Shown: piece after piece, positions 47,841 to 59,000 of the stretch
Layout: each line of letters opens with the position of its first letter
Numbering within the stretch: position 1 is the first letter of the stretch
DNA from: Cenococcum geophilum 1.58
Lineage: Eukaryota; Ascomycota; Dothideomycetes; Gloniales; Gloniaceae
DNA length: 64,000 nucleotides
Assembly: GCA_001692895.1 (NCBI GenBank)
Contig: KV748196.1
Span: 1,736,001 to 1,800,000 of the forward strand
Reading direction: 5' to 3'
The notes under the pieces: model-generated
Database searches by the model: none
What the model saw: only the letters and a program-made list of their open reading frames with translations
Told to the model about the DNA's origin: nothing
Program-made: the position numbers and the translations under genes

Positions 47841-48989
47841 TACATACAAATTATAGTAAGGGTTAATAGGGCTGATAATCGCGCCTAGTCTTACGTCGTT
47901 CCCTCCATAGGAAGATTTCGGAAAGATTCCTTATATTGGATTAGGGCTCCGGCTAGTAACCAAGACTTATACGTTTACGGTTAGCCCACTTATACCATCT
48001 TCCCTTTCTTAGGTAAGACCCGGTTGTAGTACTAAGCCGTAGTCCGCCAGGTAGTAGCTCTCATCACTAGGTCTAGTTATCTCCACACCTAAAATTATAT
48101 CTTGAGTAACTACCGGAGCGGTAGAGGGGATATCACGACGGGCTTTTTTGGACCTATAGCTTTTATTCGCAACTAAGCGCCGTCCCCGCTTAAGAGCATT
48201 TATTACCTCTATTATTTAGTAGTAGACAGATTTGGCAATATCTTTAAAGGGGTCTAGTAAGCCGTCTTTAATCGTCACACCGAGCTCGTCAGCACTCAGC
48301 TTGTCTGCGCCCAAGTCGTCCACCTTTTTAGACTACGCATTCTCTACAATACCCAAAAGTTTAAGTTTATCAACTACCGCCTCGCGGTTATAACCACTTA
48401 GCGGCAGACGAAGCCATCTAGATTGTTAGTATTTTAACCTTTCTAGATATTCGGGTACTTATAAATCATTGCTTATTAATTCTAGAAGCAGAAATAAGGA
48501 ACCCTAACTAAGAGATAGTGCTAGAGCACGCCACCTTCTACTATCTAAAACCCAACCATCCATTTTTTCCTTCACCTCCTTAAGCCCGATCCCAGTGCTA
48601 TTAGAGATAAGTACAGCTAGTGCTTCCGTGTCTTTAACCATTTCACATAGTCCGTTATAGAACACCATAAGGAATCTCCAGCGGATGGAGTCAATAAGAG
48701 CATTCTGCTTAATAAGCACAGTAGCATTATATAGCGCACCCAAGCTAGCACTAATAACTCCCCAAGGTTATAAGTGGATAATAAAGTCTCTTTATAGTTG
48801 GGAGTAGGCAATAGTATTTCCTTATAGTTGTAACTAGGCTATAGGTATAGTAAAGAGGAGAGTCCAGTTACCGGTCTACCCTACGTACTGCTTTCAGATT
48901 TTAGGGTTAATATAGAGCTACTCTGGCGTTATTTTTAGTAAGCACTAAAATCTTATACCTTTTAAAATCTTAACAATTTGTAGTTCTCT

Positions 48990-49260
48990 TTAAGGGGGGT
49001 TTAATATTAAGCTGTTATTTAATAAGGGACCGTTAGCACCAGACGGGAGCTTAGCGACTTATAATCCATTTTAAGAGGGATTTAATATTAAGCTGTCGTT
49101 TAATAAAGGATCGTTAGCATTAAACGGAAACTTAGTCATTCGTAGTCCATTTTAAGAGGGGTTTAATATTAAGCTGTCGTTTAATAAGGGACCGTTAGCA
49201 TCAGACAGAAGCTCAGCGGCTTATAATTCTTTTCGAGAAGGATTAGATACTAAATAATTG
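48990..49260 (-). repeat. 81-bp tandem repeat, about three to four units, in frame
   Basis: TTAATATTAAGCTG recurs at 49001, 49082 and 49163, exactly 81 bp apart (27 codons). A fourth, more diverged unit follows at about 49245. All keep the frame of the surrounding minus-strand pseudogene. Confidence 0.85.
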
Positions 49261-49544
49261 TTTAAGACAAGAGATCCTAAAGCCTGCTTTGTTTCTGGAG
49301 GCAATGTCTAGACTAAGGAAGCAACAAGATCTTTAAACTTATAGAAGAGTTAGCGAATTTATATAAAGGACACTTAACTAAAGTACCTCTTCGTTCTTTA
49401 TAGCCTTATCGAATGATAAATGCGTAAATTTTTAGAATTCAGGCCTACTAAGGTCAGCGCCTATTGTTAAAGGCCGTTGGTATAAATATAGAAAGGTTAC
49501 TAGGAAATAGATATATCCGGGGGAAGCTTATACCTTAAGGTCGT

Positions 49545-50300
49545 TTAGAGAGCGCCACTGAGAGCGCTAATATAGCCATGGCTATATTAGCGTTCTCAGT
49601 AGCACAACCTATAGCCACCATCCAATTCAATAACATAGCCCCTTCTCCCAAACAGGAAGGAATATTCATAGCCTCCTTACATAGGCGCTTTTCACGCAAA
49701 TAATCAAAAAAAATAACAGCACTAACGTACTAATACCACCATAGAGAGGCTAGATTTTCAACGCCTTATTAAACTTCCGGAAACAAACTCATGGCGGAAG
49801 CCAATACAAGACTCCATAAAACCCCCAAGCTACAACGATTTTTTTATCAGAGATCCCACGGGCAGGCCTAGCCTGAGTCTCGGTGTCATCTTTATAGCCT
49901 TCACAAACGATCCCTAGAAACAAATAGAGTTGCCATTCAAAGGCTATAAGCTGTAAGCTACGGGCATATTAACATTCCCATATAAATTTAGCGGCAGCTT
50001 AACATACAACAAATCCCAATCTTTCTTCGGCTTTACGGCATAGAGCGCTCCCCAAGAAGAAAGAAGTAATTGCTATAGCAATACCCCTTTATCAGGGAGC
50101 TGACGTTGGCTTCTAGGGGAGGGCAGTTATCAAGAAATCCTTAAATGTGTCCAATATCAAATATCACGGCAGGGGGAGGACGGACGCTTAGTAGTATATA
50201 GAGCAATTACGCCTGGCGATCAAAGACGCACGTTAATCACACAATTGCCCCGTTGCCTTAAGGCCTCACCAATTTTCTTTACCTTATATTCCTTGCAGAT
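49545..50300 (+). repeat. Dispersed repeat family A, copy 3
   Basis: Begins with the palindrome, diverges in the middle, then matches copies 1 and 2 again at AGAAAGAAGTAATTGCTA, GACGTTGGCTTCTAGG and AAATGTGTCC. It matches copy 2 alone at ATTGCCCCGTTGCC ... CCTCACCAATTTTC. The middle contains 250 bp of sequence with more CpA than its surroundings. Confidence 0.7.
49554..49603. repeat. Imperfect palindrome of family A
   Basis: Centred between 49578 and 49579 on CCATGG; arms of about 25 bases with mismatches at 49564/49593 (G-T), 49556/49601 (C-A) and 49553/49604 (C-A), as expected from transitions. Confidence 0.9.
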
Positions 50301-50900
50301 GCACTCTGCTCTAACGTAATTGGGTAAACTATAGTCTTATTTACCTTATTTCTACGCCACTTAGACTAACAGGACTTATTTATTGAAATAGACTCTACCT
50401 ATTCCTTCAATACTACCGCAATCGTGCTTTCCTTCACTATTACTACTACTATAGCTTACGTGCTTGCAATAGGTATTAGCATTTACATCCTTTTTTAGAA
50501 ACATACACCCTTCTACAGCTCCACTAAGGTTTTTATGGTCATTGCTCACGGGGCACACATTACTTTTACAGTTTCGGCATTTGCATTTTTAGAAATCGCC
50601 TAAAAGCAGCACAAGACTAGACAGAAGTTCGAAAATATTTCCCTAGCAGTAATAGATTGCGCGCTAGAAATGGTAATATTTTTATCTATAAGTGCGGTGC
50701 CTAACCTCCTTCTCTATAGCTAATATCGTTCGCAAATCCTAAAAACTACCACATTACTCAATACTAGCGTAGCAGAAACGTCTGGCCAAGCCATCTCTTA
50801 CAGGGTTCTAGCCGGATGGTCGTTTCTTACCATAGTAGAGGTGGCTTTGACATTATTTTCGGCATTTGTGTAAATAAAAGGTTTTAACTTTAGACTCTAA
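50292..50900 (+). pseudogene. Degenerate four-span membrane protein
   Basis: Single plus-strand frame. Spans in order: VLFTLFLRHLD region, TTAIVLSFTITTTIAYVLAI continuing into ISIYILF, FMVIAHGAHITFTVSAFAFL, VIDCALEMVIFLSISAVPNL, and VLAGWSFLTIVEVALTLFSA. Loops carry DLFIEIDSTYSFN, KHTPFYSSTK, QILKTTTLLNTSVAETSGQ. Only six stops, at Gln-like sites, to TAA 50898. Polytopic plasma-membrane or organellar protein, resembling fungal rhodopsin-fold-type proteins only in general layout. It follows repeat A copy 3 exactly as the 13751 gene follows copy 2, so the two may belong to one expanded family with a common 5' region. Confidence 0.6.
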
Positions 50901-51339
50901 ACACTGAATTTATTAAAGTAGAACTCTTAGGATAAAAGCCGGAGTACGCTGCTCAATATATAGCATTCTTGTTATAAAGCAAATTTATCTAATCTACTTC
51001 TTAACCTAGGAATGCTAAAAGTATTTACTTCGCTTAATAAGTAGAGGCGCTAGAATCTAGGGCTAGATACAAGTCATCTCACTATTTCTCACAAGTGTTA
51101 CGATTATTATATCCCTAGTCCTCCCACTAAAACTTCTAAAGGATAGCTTAGCTATATACTAGGTACTTTTTTTCTAGCTACTCTTATTTAAATCACTAAC
51201 AGTTATAGGGCAATTTTTACTTCATATCTGTCTTTAACCTTCGCTTCTCACCTTTTATAGTATAGGCCAGATATATTTTATCCTATTTTAGGCCAGGCCA
51301 ACCAGCTAGCAACCTAAGCCCAGAAACGACTTATAAACA

Positions 51340-52140
51340 ATCTACTATTCAGGTATATAGATACATTGACAGAAATGGAGACAAACGGATAAGGTTTTAC
51401 GTTAACGACTCCACATCTTACAGCCCATAAACATCTCCTTATCCGTCATCGCTAAAACACTAGAACAAAATCTCGGCTCAAAAAGAGCATACAAATCTCC
51501 CTCGTTACCTCTTAGGAACTCAGAGGATACGAGCCACTCTACGGCCCCGTTATACACTCCTAACCTATAAACCTAACAAAGGAAAATTGTAACTGGTCGC
51601 ATTTAGGGCGTCACCATATAACTAGGGATAGTGAGAGTGGATTTCGTCTCCATATTATTAATAGATCGTAGTGTTACCGGCGCAGTATTAATAGAAATTT
51701 CAAGCATAATTCGTACACCCTACTAGTAGATTAGATTTCCGCATACAATTGTTATTAACTCTCCTAAAGAACAAAATCTATAATACCTCCCTCCTTATTC
51801 TCACGCTCCCCAAAGAATATTTCAATACTAACCGCTACGAGAGGGTTCCGATGGAGATCTACATCTCAAATATATTATAATACTTATAACAAAGGCTGCA
51901 AACTGGGCGGAGCGGCAACCTAAAGAGAATAAAGATTATCAATCTCGCAAGGAGTGGTTCAGAGACTTCGCAAATAACGTTGCGATAGAGGTTACTCAAC
52001 AATGTCCAGTCAGGCTATATCTTAGTACGGTATTCAACAATATTGCTTACATAAGTATTCAATTATCTAGTTATTATTTATGCATACTAAGTCAACATCT
52101 CATCTTTATATTCTTAAGGTTAAGACGGATGGATACATCC
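51340..52140 (+). pseudogene. Degenerate unrecognised protein
   Basis: Plus-strand frame, continuous from about 51340: KWRQTDKVLR, RLHILQPINISLSVIAKTLE, RAYKSPSLPLRNSEDTSHST, LGIVRVDFVSILLIDRSVTG, FPHTIVINSPKEQNL, LREGSDGDLHLKYIIILITK, then ANWAERQPKENKDYQSRKEW and VAIEVTQQCPVRLYLSTVFN with almost no stops. Near the end IEISSIIRTPY is strand-rich. Family not recognised. Confidence 0.5.
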
Positions 52141-52647
52141 TTTAGGGGGACTAGTTAAAAAAACTAAGGACTTAGAAGCAGAGGCAAGTTACAATATCAC
52201 TCACGGGCATATAACTTATCAGCGGGTGGACAATAGGAGACGGTTAACAATCTGCATCCTAACTAAAGGTTAGAAACTTAAGTCTACTTCTCTATAGTTA
52301 TTGTAGAATTTTCTTAGTTCTATGCATATAAGTTTATTAGCGCGCTAAATTTGTAGGGATTAAGCAAATTCTTAAAGTATACAGTTCCTAAGCGCAATAT
52401 AAATCCTTCACGTAGTCTTAAAATTAATCCAGTAGAGAATCTAAAGGCAGTCATTATACAATACGTACCCCACGGGAATTACCCTACCACAGACTTTAAG
52501 ACAAGCGGCTGTAAACCATGCACATTTACAGCCAGCCACCTTAATTCAGGTGAACACGTCCGATCAGGTAGCCAACCATAACACAGACAACGAACGCCAA
52601 CTTAAATACAACATTCCTTCTTCTATATCTACCCCTTATCCGATACC

Positions 52648-55102
52648 ATGGGTCATAGCCCAAGAAATGGTAGGTGCAAGCCCATTTCCTCCCCCTCCGT
52701 CAGTCTCTCTCCGTCGGGACCTCATCCAACAGATCTGCGGGAGATCCTTAATGATGGACAATACAAGCCTCTTTTATAACCCCCTATACCTAACAAGCCT
52801 TTAGCGCAACTACTTAACGCTAACGATGCCTTATGGAGAGCTAGTCGGGTTCTTCCTTATATTAACCTTAACTTCCACTCCCCTTCAGATTAAAACATAT
52901 CTCATTATATAGCAAATTATTTATCCATATCTCCCGATTTCCGGACGAGTTAATACCTTTAGTGCTAGCCACTTATAGGACTAATTCTAATGCGGAAAGT
53001 TTTATGCAGATTTAAGGATTGCCAAAAGACGATTAAGTCGACTTCTAATAACCTCTATCGCCATAAAAGAAACGCCCACAGAATGCACGGCGGCCGCAAC
53101 GCTTACCTCTACCCAGATTTACATTGCAAGAAATCTTAAGAAGGTAACGGATTTACTAAGCGAAACAAATTAAGAGACCATATAAGAAGAAAACACTCTC
53201 AAAATCCGTATTTAACCCCAAACTAAATACCGGGGGTTTAATGCGGATTTAAGGATTGCTAGGAGACTGTGTCGACTTCTAGTAACCTCTATCGCCATAA
53301 AAGAAACGCCTATAGAATGCACGGCGGCCGCAACCCTTACCTCTGCCCATATTCAAATTGCAAGAAATCCCAAGAAGGCAACGGATTCACTAAGAGGTAC
53401 AAATTAAAAAACCATATAAGACAACACACTCAAAACCTGGATTTAGCCCCAAATAATATCGCGGCGCCCCTTCAGACGAACCTGGATTTGGTGGAGTCGA
53501 GTTCCAATTTTCAACTAGGTTTATTTACAGGTATGTCCGTAACCCTCCTTAGTTTGCTAATACGTATAAATTTCTAATTACACGTAATTCAGGATACGGG
53601 CCCGATTTCCCATTTACCCCGCCCCCTACTTCCTCCCTTATAGCTTCGGCCGGCATTCCTTCTCCTACCAACCAAGCGCAATTATATATTGGAAGGCATT
53701 TACAATCCTCTACAACAATTACTAAATATTCTATAAATCCCCAGTCCAAACAAGCCAATACGGGAACTGAGACTAAGGCAAGAAGTCAAACAAATCCGGC
53801 TAATAGGCCACCAAGACGTCAACACCACTACTATCAGATCCCCCCTAGAGCAGACCGTCTCTTTCACTGCCCATATTGACCTAAATATAAGTACGGACCC
53901 ACTCCGGATAAGAGAAAGTTCGAGTAAGTATAGAGCTACCCCTTATTAGTAGTTTGTCTAATTTAGTATTAAGAGAGTATATAGACCGGCATACAAGAGC
54001 CTTTAAATACGGGCATCCAAAATGTACATAGTCATTTAGGTGCGCCAGCAGTCGCACAGAACACGAAATTGTAATTTATCCCATACACAGCGGCCCATAT
54101 ATAGATTCCCACCCACCCCCGATCAGTAAACGACCGGTGGAAGGGCTTGCAGCTACGGAAATTTTAGGCGAACGCATTAGTGTTATGTGTCGGAATACGG
54201 CAGCCTATGCCACTTATATTGTGCAAAACTATTTTTAGAATAAACCAAATAGTTCGGGTTTTAAAGGGTGGTGCACAACAGTACCGGTCCTAGAAATGGT
54301 AGAATTTAACACTAAGTAAATCAAATTTGAGGATTCGAACCAGTTTTATCCTATAGCGCCTCTACAGGATCCAATAAGGCGGGATCCTAATTCTCAGTTA
54401 GCGACAAATAATTTGGTACAGCCCTACAAATATACCTCAAGTAATAATTCCATTGTGGCCGGTATATCTATAACCATTATGCGCTTGCTAAGGTGGCCAG
54501 TATTAATAACATATAAGTTAGTAGATCCGCATGACTATTCTACCCTCAGTAAACCCATATAGTTACCTACTCCTAAAGCCTTATATAATGAAAAGCAAGT
54601 ACTATCAGGCCGCGATTCGCAGACTTCATTAACAATTAACAGCCTCAGTATACCAGGAATATTTCCGGGCCTTAAGCGGTCAATTCTAGAGCCAAAGGAG
54701 TCTGAAAAATTGCAGGATATAGTCCTTCAGTTAGCTACCCCTCCATTATTAGATATGCCAAGCTATCTAAACATACAGTTAGAGATTATTCAAGCTCATC
54801 TACTTTAATCACCTATATATTAAGATATAAAAAAGCAAGACGTATAAGAATATAGAGAGAAGTATAATGGCGACTAAGTATATATTAAACCTCCCGATAC
54901 TATTGCTAGCTTAGTACATCTATCCCCTTCCTAGCATATCTAGTGCTATCCACTAACACCTACGCATAGACAACAGCGCCGCCTAGTAGTACGAACTTCG
55001 GCCTGCAGGGTAACATAATTACAGGCACTTACAATACGTGGCCTGTTATAGGAGTTCCCCAAATAATTAATAGGATGGCAAATCATCTATCTTAGACTCT
55101 AA
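52648..55102 (+). pseudogene. Degenerate C2H2 zinc-finger regulator, three exons
   Basis: Exon 1 52648-53530, intron 1 53531-53592 (GTATGT, GCTAATAC branch, CAG), exon 2 53593-53923, intron 2 53924-53973 (GTAAGT ... AAG), exon 3 53974-55102. The spliced length is exactly 781 codons. It starts MGHSPRNGRCKPIS; then LREILNDGQYKPLL and LLNANDALWRASRVLPYIN. C2H2 fingers follow: CRFKDC ... NLYRHKRNAHRMH and YLCPYSNCKKS ... RYKLKNHIRQH. This two-finger block is tandemly duplicated (237 bp, 53001-53474). A further finger lies around the exon 2-3 boundary (FHCPY, DRHTRAFKYGHPKC, with Cys changed to Tyr). The C-terminal region is Ser/Pro-rich with few domains. C2H2 proteins of this layout act as nuclear DNA-binding regulators. 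Several zinc ligands are lost by TGY-to-TAY change, which is RIP-like. Confidence 0.8.
53001..53474 (+). repeat. 237-bp tandem duplication of zinc-finger block
   Basis: Units begin at 53001 and 53238; TGC of the first finger is at 53005 and 53242. The first unit retains CRFKDC and a HRMH pair but has lost a Cys (YLYPDLH); the second retains YLCPYSNC and a HIRQH pair. Seventy-nine codons per unit, in frame. Confidence 0.85.
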
Positions 55103-55140
55103 ATAATCCTAAGGTCTGCCTACGCGCACCAATAGCCCCA

Positions 55141-56090
55141 ATGCCGCCTACCTTTTCTCAATCGTCTACCTCCATACACTTAGCTAGAATAGAAAGTATA
55201 GATAACAGCCCTAAGGATTACTTAATTAAAGATTCCGGCAATAACAATATAAATCTAGGGTGGGACTTCTTAGCTTCGGCACTTGTAGAGATAATAGATA
55301 ATAATAGCGCGTGGCAGCCTCTAATATACGGAACTTTTACTAATTTAGAGGAGACACTGTAACAATCTCTTAATTTAGGTTATCTGTTAACACCAATGCT
55401 AAAGACAAACAATAGATATATTAGAGAGACCCAAAGCGAGGTTTAGGAGTCCTATATAGCGTATCTAGAGTTAGCAGAGCATTAACCACTTTAGAATAAG
55501 ACCCTTCAGATAGCTAGCCCTTCATCCTCAGAAATATTCAGCAATTTACTTACCTAGTCGGGTACAATAACCAGGCAGATAGAACCATAGCAAATCCTCC
55601 CAGCAACTCCTAATAGTTCTTTAGAAATGCACAAAGGCTATCCATTTATACCTCTTATACAGCAGGAAAGGACCTCTCCTACGGACAGCAACAACACTCC
55701 TGCTTCGGACCTGTCTACGCCAGCTCCACAAATAAATTGTAATATCTATTATAAGAGCTACGCTAGTAGGTTAAACATGCTTCGACATAGACGATCTCGT
55801 AAGTTCGGCTTTATGTTACGATTCTTTTTTATTTCTAATATATCTAGATATATTAAATTCAAAACATAACTGCCAAAAATGCAATAAAAACTTTTCACGA
55901 GCGGACACTTTTACTAAGCACCTGCAAACTCATATAAATAGAGCCCTTGAATTCCTAGAAGCGCCTAATAGAGATTTACGCAGTTAGAGAGCCTGTTCTA
56001 ATTGCCAGGCTTCTAAAGTAAAATATAATGGGAGACACGCTTGTTGTATAAGAAAGAGATAGTCTAGTGGTACGGCGGCATCTGGGAGGA
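55141..56090 (+). pseudogene. Degenerate C2H2 plus Zn2Cys6 transcription factor, copy 1
   Basis: Starts MPPTFSQSSTSIHLARIESI at 55141, a Ser-rich leader. The first finger reads CNIYYKSYASRLNMLRHRRS (second Cys changed to Tyr); its last His is supplied across an intron at 55799-55847 (GTAAGT, TTCTAATATATCTAG, 49 nt) that restores phase exactly. The second finger follows: CQKCNKNFSRADTFTKHLQT then H. Next comes RACSNCQASKVKYNGRHACC, a Zn2Cys6 (fungal Gal4-type) cluster with one Cys changed to Tyr, after which the gene breaks down. The C2H2-C2H2-Zn2Cys6 order is typical of a fungus-specific nuclear regulator class. The Zn2Cys6 cluster is the best taxonomic marker in the window. Confidence 0.8.
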
Positions 56091-56289
56091 TAATATAATG
56101 GCGGTGTTTGCTGTTAGTCGTCTAAATAGTTAAGGATTTTAACTATAGAGTGTCGACCTAGATCGGATTCCCTTACCACCATCGTACTACTGTCTATCGA
56201 CCCAGATCGTATTTACGTACACTTTGTCTTAGTTGTCTCTTAACTTATAACTAAATGTCTTATTAAATGTCTCTATCCCTTCCCCTCCA

Positions 56290-57735
56290 CAAAGTTCAAT
56301 AAGTTGGGATTCCAATTCTTAGCCAACAACGAGTAATTCAGCGTGGCCTTCCGTATATATCTTAAATACCCATTACATTATTGCCGGTATATCTATAACT
56401 CTCCCTAGCTTAGTAATATATAGCGGGCATTAATAAGACATAAGTTATTAGATCCGTGCGCGCACTCTATACCCCCTCCTAACAACCCGTACATTAAAGG
56501 TTAGGTACTATTAGGTAATAGACAGCACTATTAGGCCTTTAGAACAACCGCCGGCTACGCCACAGATCTCTACAACCCTAATACGCAATAGACATACCCT
56601 AAAAGTGACATTAACATCATAGATACAGTTCTTATAAATAAACTTATAAATAAAGGTGGCTCTACCTATGCCTTTAACATAGCCTACCTCCATCAAATAT
56701 ATCTAGTCTCATTTAATCTACTATTATTACCGCACCTACTATTTTTACTAAATGCTAATATAATTCATCTACAGAGCTTATACTACTTCAATCACTGCTT
56801 AAACAAAGTAGGAACATATCCCAGCTTATTGTAAAACTATTAATATCGATGCCAAAGATAAATAACATATTGGAGAGATTTAAAGCGAGATTTAGATATG
56901 CCATATAGCGCATCCAGAGTTAATAAAGCGTCAACCACTTCAGAATAAGATCCTTTAGGTGGCTAGCCCTTCGTCCTCAGAAATATTTAATAATTTACTT
57001 ACTTAGTTAAGTATAAAGACTAGGCAGATAGAACCACTATAAACCCTCCCAACAACTCCTGATAGTTCTTTGGGAATGCACAGAGGTCATCCATTTGCAC
57101 TGCCCGTACGGCAGAAAAAGACCTCTCCTATAAACAGCAATAGCACTTCCACTTCGGAACTGTCCACACCAGCCCCACAAGCAAATTATAATATATATTC
57201 GAGGAGCTACGCTAGAAGGCAAGACATGCTTCAATATAGACGGACTCGTAAGTTCGGCTTCATACTACGACCTTTTTTTTTCTAATACCTCTAGATATGC
57301 CAAATTCCAAATTTAAGGGCTCAAAATGCGCTAAAGACTTTTTACGAGCGGAAAATCTTAATAGGCACCTGCGAGTTCATGGGATAGGAGTCGCTAAATC
57401 CCCACAAGCACCCAATTAGACAACTTTAACCGGCGGTCAAAGTTCCTTAAAATCTCTTTAACCACCTATATAGAAAATAAGCAATACACAGAGTTTTAGC
57501 TCTATAACCTCAATTCAACACTACCACCCTATATCTCACCACCTTGATTATATCTTACTACCTGTTTCTATTGCCTATACCTACCTTATATATAATTATT
57601 CATTGCTTAACGTCCAATTCGGATCCCTATTAGGCTCACGCGGACTAAACCTTATGTATATAGATAGCTTCTAGAGCCGGCTTTAATCAACAGAGTTCTT
57701 ATTCTTAATCGCCCTATCCGACACTTAATAATCTC
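56290..57735 (+). pseudogene. Degenerate C2H2 transcription factor, copy 2 of the locus
   Basis: Matches copy 1 and the 3' part of the preceding gene: 56290-56480 aligns with about 54370-54550, and 56880-57380 with about 55440-55930 (GCCCTTCGTCCTCAGAAATA, ATGCACAGAGGTCATCC, ACTCGTAAGTTCGGCTT). The first finger is NIYSRSYARRQDMLQYRR. The intron is conserved at 57248-57294 (GTAAGT ... CTAATACCTCTAG). The second finger is SKCAKDFLRAENLNRHLRVH with its first Cys replaced by Gly. Copy 2 lacks about 0.5 kb relative to copy 1 between the two matched blocks, and no Zn2Cys6 cluster is visible. The following frame reads SISHHLDYILLPVSIAYTYL and may be the regulator's C-terminal part. Confidence 0.7.
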
Positions 57736-57739
57736 TTAT

Positions 57740-58203
57740 TAATTCCGAAAGCGCAAAGTTAGGACATGCGGATTTATAAAGCAAGCCTTCTTTATAACGA
57801 GCAGAGCTGATTTTATTTTGCTATAACGCCGCAACCTCCACCAATTTGACTTTAAATTGCGTAAATAAACCCTTATTTATATAAATTGGAGCTATTATAG
57901 CGAACGCGTGTGCCTATACGCAAGGGCCTTTTTGGTTGCCCTAGAGAATCGCCATAGTTGCCCTAGAGAATCGCCTAGGTTGGCCAGGAGAATTAAATTA
58001 AAGACGTACGCTTCCCCCTTAACTACGCCCCCGTTATTGCCGCCAAAACAGGAATATAACACTGTCTCTACAATTGCTGACGAAATTTGGCAATATCGTA
58101 CGGGCGGAAACCTCACGATATTTAACAAAGATTACGACACTGCGAAGGAAAGCCAATCGCGAAGTCTACTAGAAGTAAAGTTCTTGCAGCTCAAAGTACT
58201 ATA
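57740..58203 (+). pseudogene. Degenerate C-terminal fragment of an unknown protein
   Basis: Plus-strand frame with RKRKVRTCGFIKQAFFITSR, YINWSYYSERVCLYARAFLV, ALENRHSCPRESPRLARRIK, then PPKQEYNTVSTIADEIWQYR and NLTIFNKDYDTAKESQSRSL to TAG 58201. From 57908 it has no internal stop. It contains a short duplication (GTTGCCCTAGAGAATCGCC at 57935 and GTTGCCCTAGAGAATCGCCT at 57957). It may be the last exon of the regulator or a separate gene; I could not connect the frames. Confidence 0.4.
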
Positions 58204-58240
58204 GGAGAAAGTTCTATTCCTAAATCATTTAGGCCTAAGC

Positions 58241-59000
58241 TTACCACACGCTATATATTTGGGGGTAATCTCTACTTCTCTTTCTTTTTTAAAGATTCGC
58301 CGTCGATCTCCTTTTACTACTTTTATTAATGGCATTTCATAGGGTCAATCTAAGCCCCTTCTATATTCCACTCTTATCTACCAAAGCCACAAGTGTTTTT
58401 CTGTCTTCCTTCTCAAGCGCCTCTCTAAGCTCTCAGAACCTTATAATATGCTTAATAAACTTGCCAAGATTCCTTTTATAATAAGATCGAAGTTTATAGG
58501 ACATTAGGTTAGTCACAGGCTCCTTAGTAGGCTTCTAGCACAAAACTGCCACTTTATCTATAATGTGAACCGAGCAATACCTTAAATCCTTATTGCTCTT
58601 CGCGGCTCTAATACTCGTCAGCCTAGGCTTCCACTCCACCTAGTATTTAAGTGCACCGTTTTCGGTTACGCCTTCTAAAATTTGGTTTAGTCTTCTTAGG
58701 AATCTAGTAGGCTGTTTATCTTCTCTTTCACAATCTAAGCTGTCATCAGAAACATCCGCAAAGTGAGCTTTATTATCACCTGCTTGGCCGTTAGTATAAT
58801 CAAAAGATCTATAATTATTTGGCTATCTTACTAGGAGGCATTAGAGAAACGTGCTCAACACTGGCGACTATATTCGCGGGGTCAGACAAGCCTGTTATTA
58901 GGTGAGAAATTCCCACCTGTCCGGGACCAGACGGCTACAAGTGGTCCTTAACTGGAGAAAGTATGGCTGGCGAGAGCTTAGGGCCAGAATAAAAGAATTA
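58241..59000 (-). pseudogene. Degenerate unrecognised protein
   Basis: Single minus-strand frame ending at TAA 58241. From N to C: GPKLSPAILSPVKDHL, VGISHLITGLSDPANI, YRSFDYTNGQAGDNKAHFAD, SDDSLDCEREDK, TRFLRRLNQILEGVTENGAL with KY and a stop before VEWKPRL, then LRYCSVHIIDKVAVLC, MSYKLRSYYKRNLGKFIKHI and a basic tail (KRRSTANL, KRKRSRDYP). About ten stops at Gln- or Trp-like sites. The LKY-x-VEW strand vaguely recalls a chromodomain core but without the expected aromatic context; I leave it unnamed. Confidence 0.55.

Larger units (their letters stand above)
47469..49400 (-). pseudogene. Degenerate protein with two different tandem-repeat arrays
   Basis: A single minus-strand frame runs for about 640 codons without indels. 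N-terminal part: KFKDLVASLV, TLPPETKQALGSLVLN, then 27-residue repeats (81 bp; three clear units plus one diverged, sharing ANGPLLNDSLILNPS). Middle: GVISASLGALYNATVLIK, WRFLMVFYNGLCEMVKDTEA, STGIGLKEVKEKMDGWVLD, DDLGADKLSADELGVTIKDG and VINALKRGRRLVANKSYRS. C-terminal: five units of a 23-residue repeat (69 bp; DPSTLNEFYKGGLYNYLNPL), then stop at 47469. Stops occur at Gln or Trp sites. Family unknown. The start lies above 49380 and was not resolved; repeat A copy 3 begins shortly upstream. Confidence 0.65.

Noticed and set aside
50376..50558. Minus-strand Cys-containing 60-codon frame
   Set aside because: The plus strand here encodes clear transmembrane spans in a 200-codon frame.
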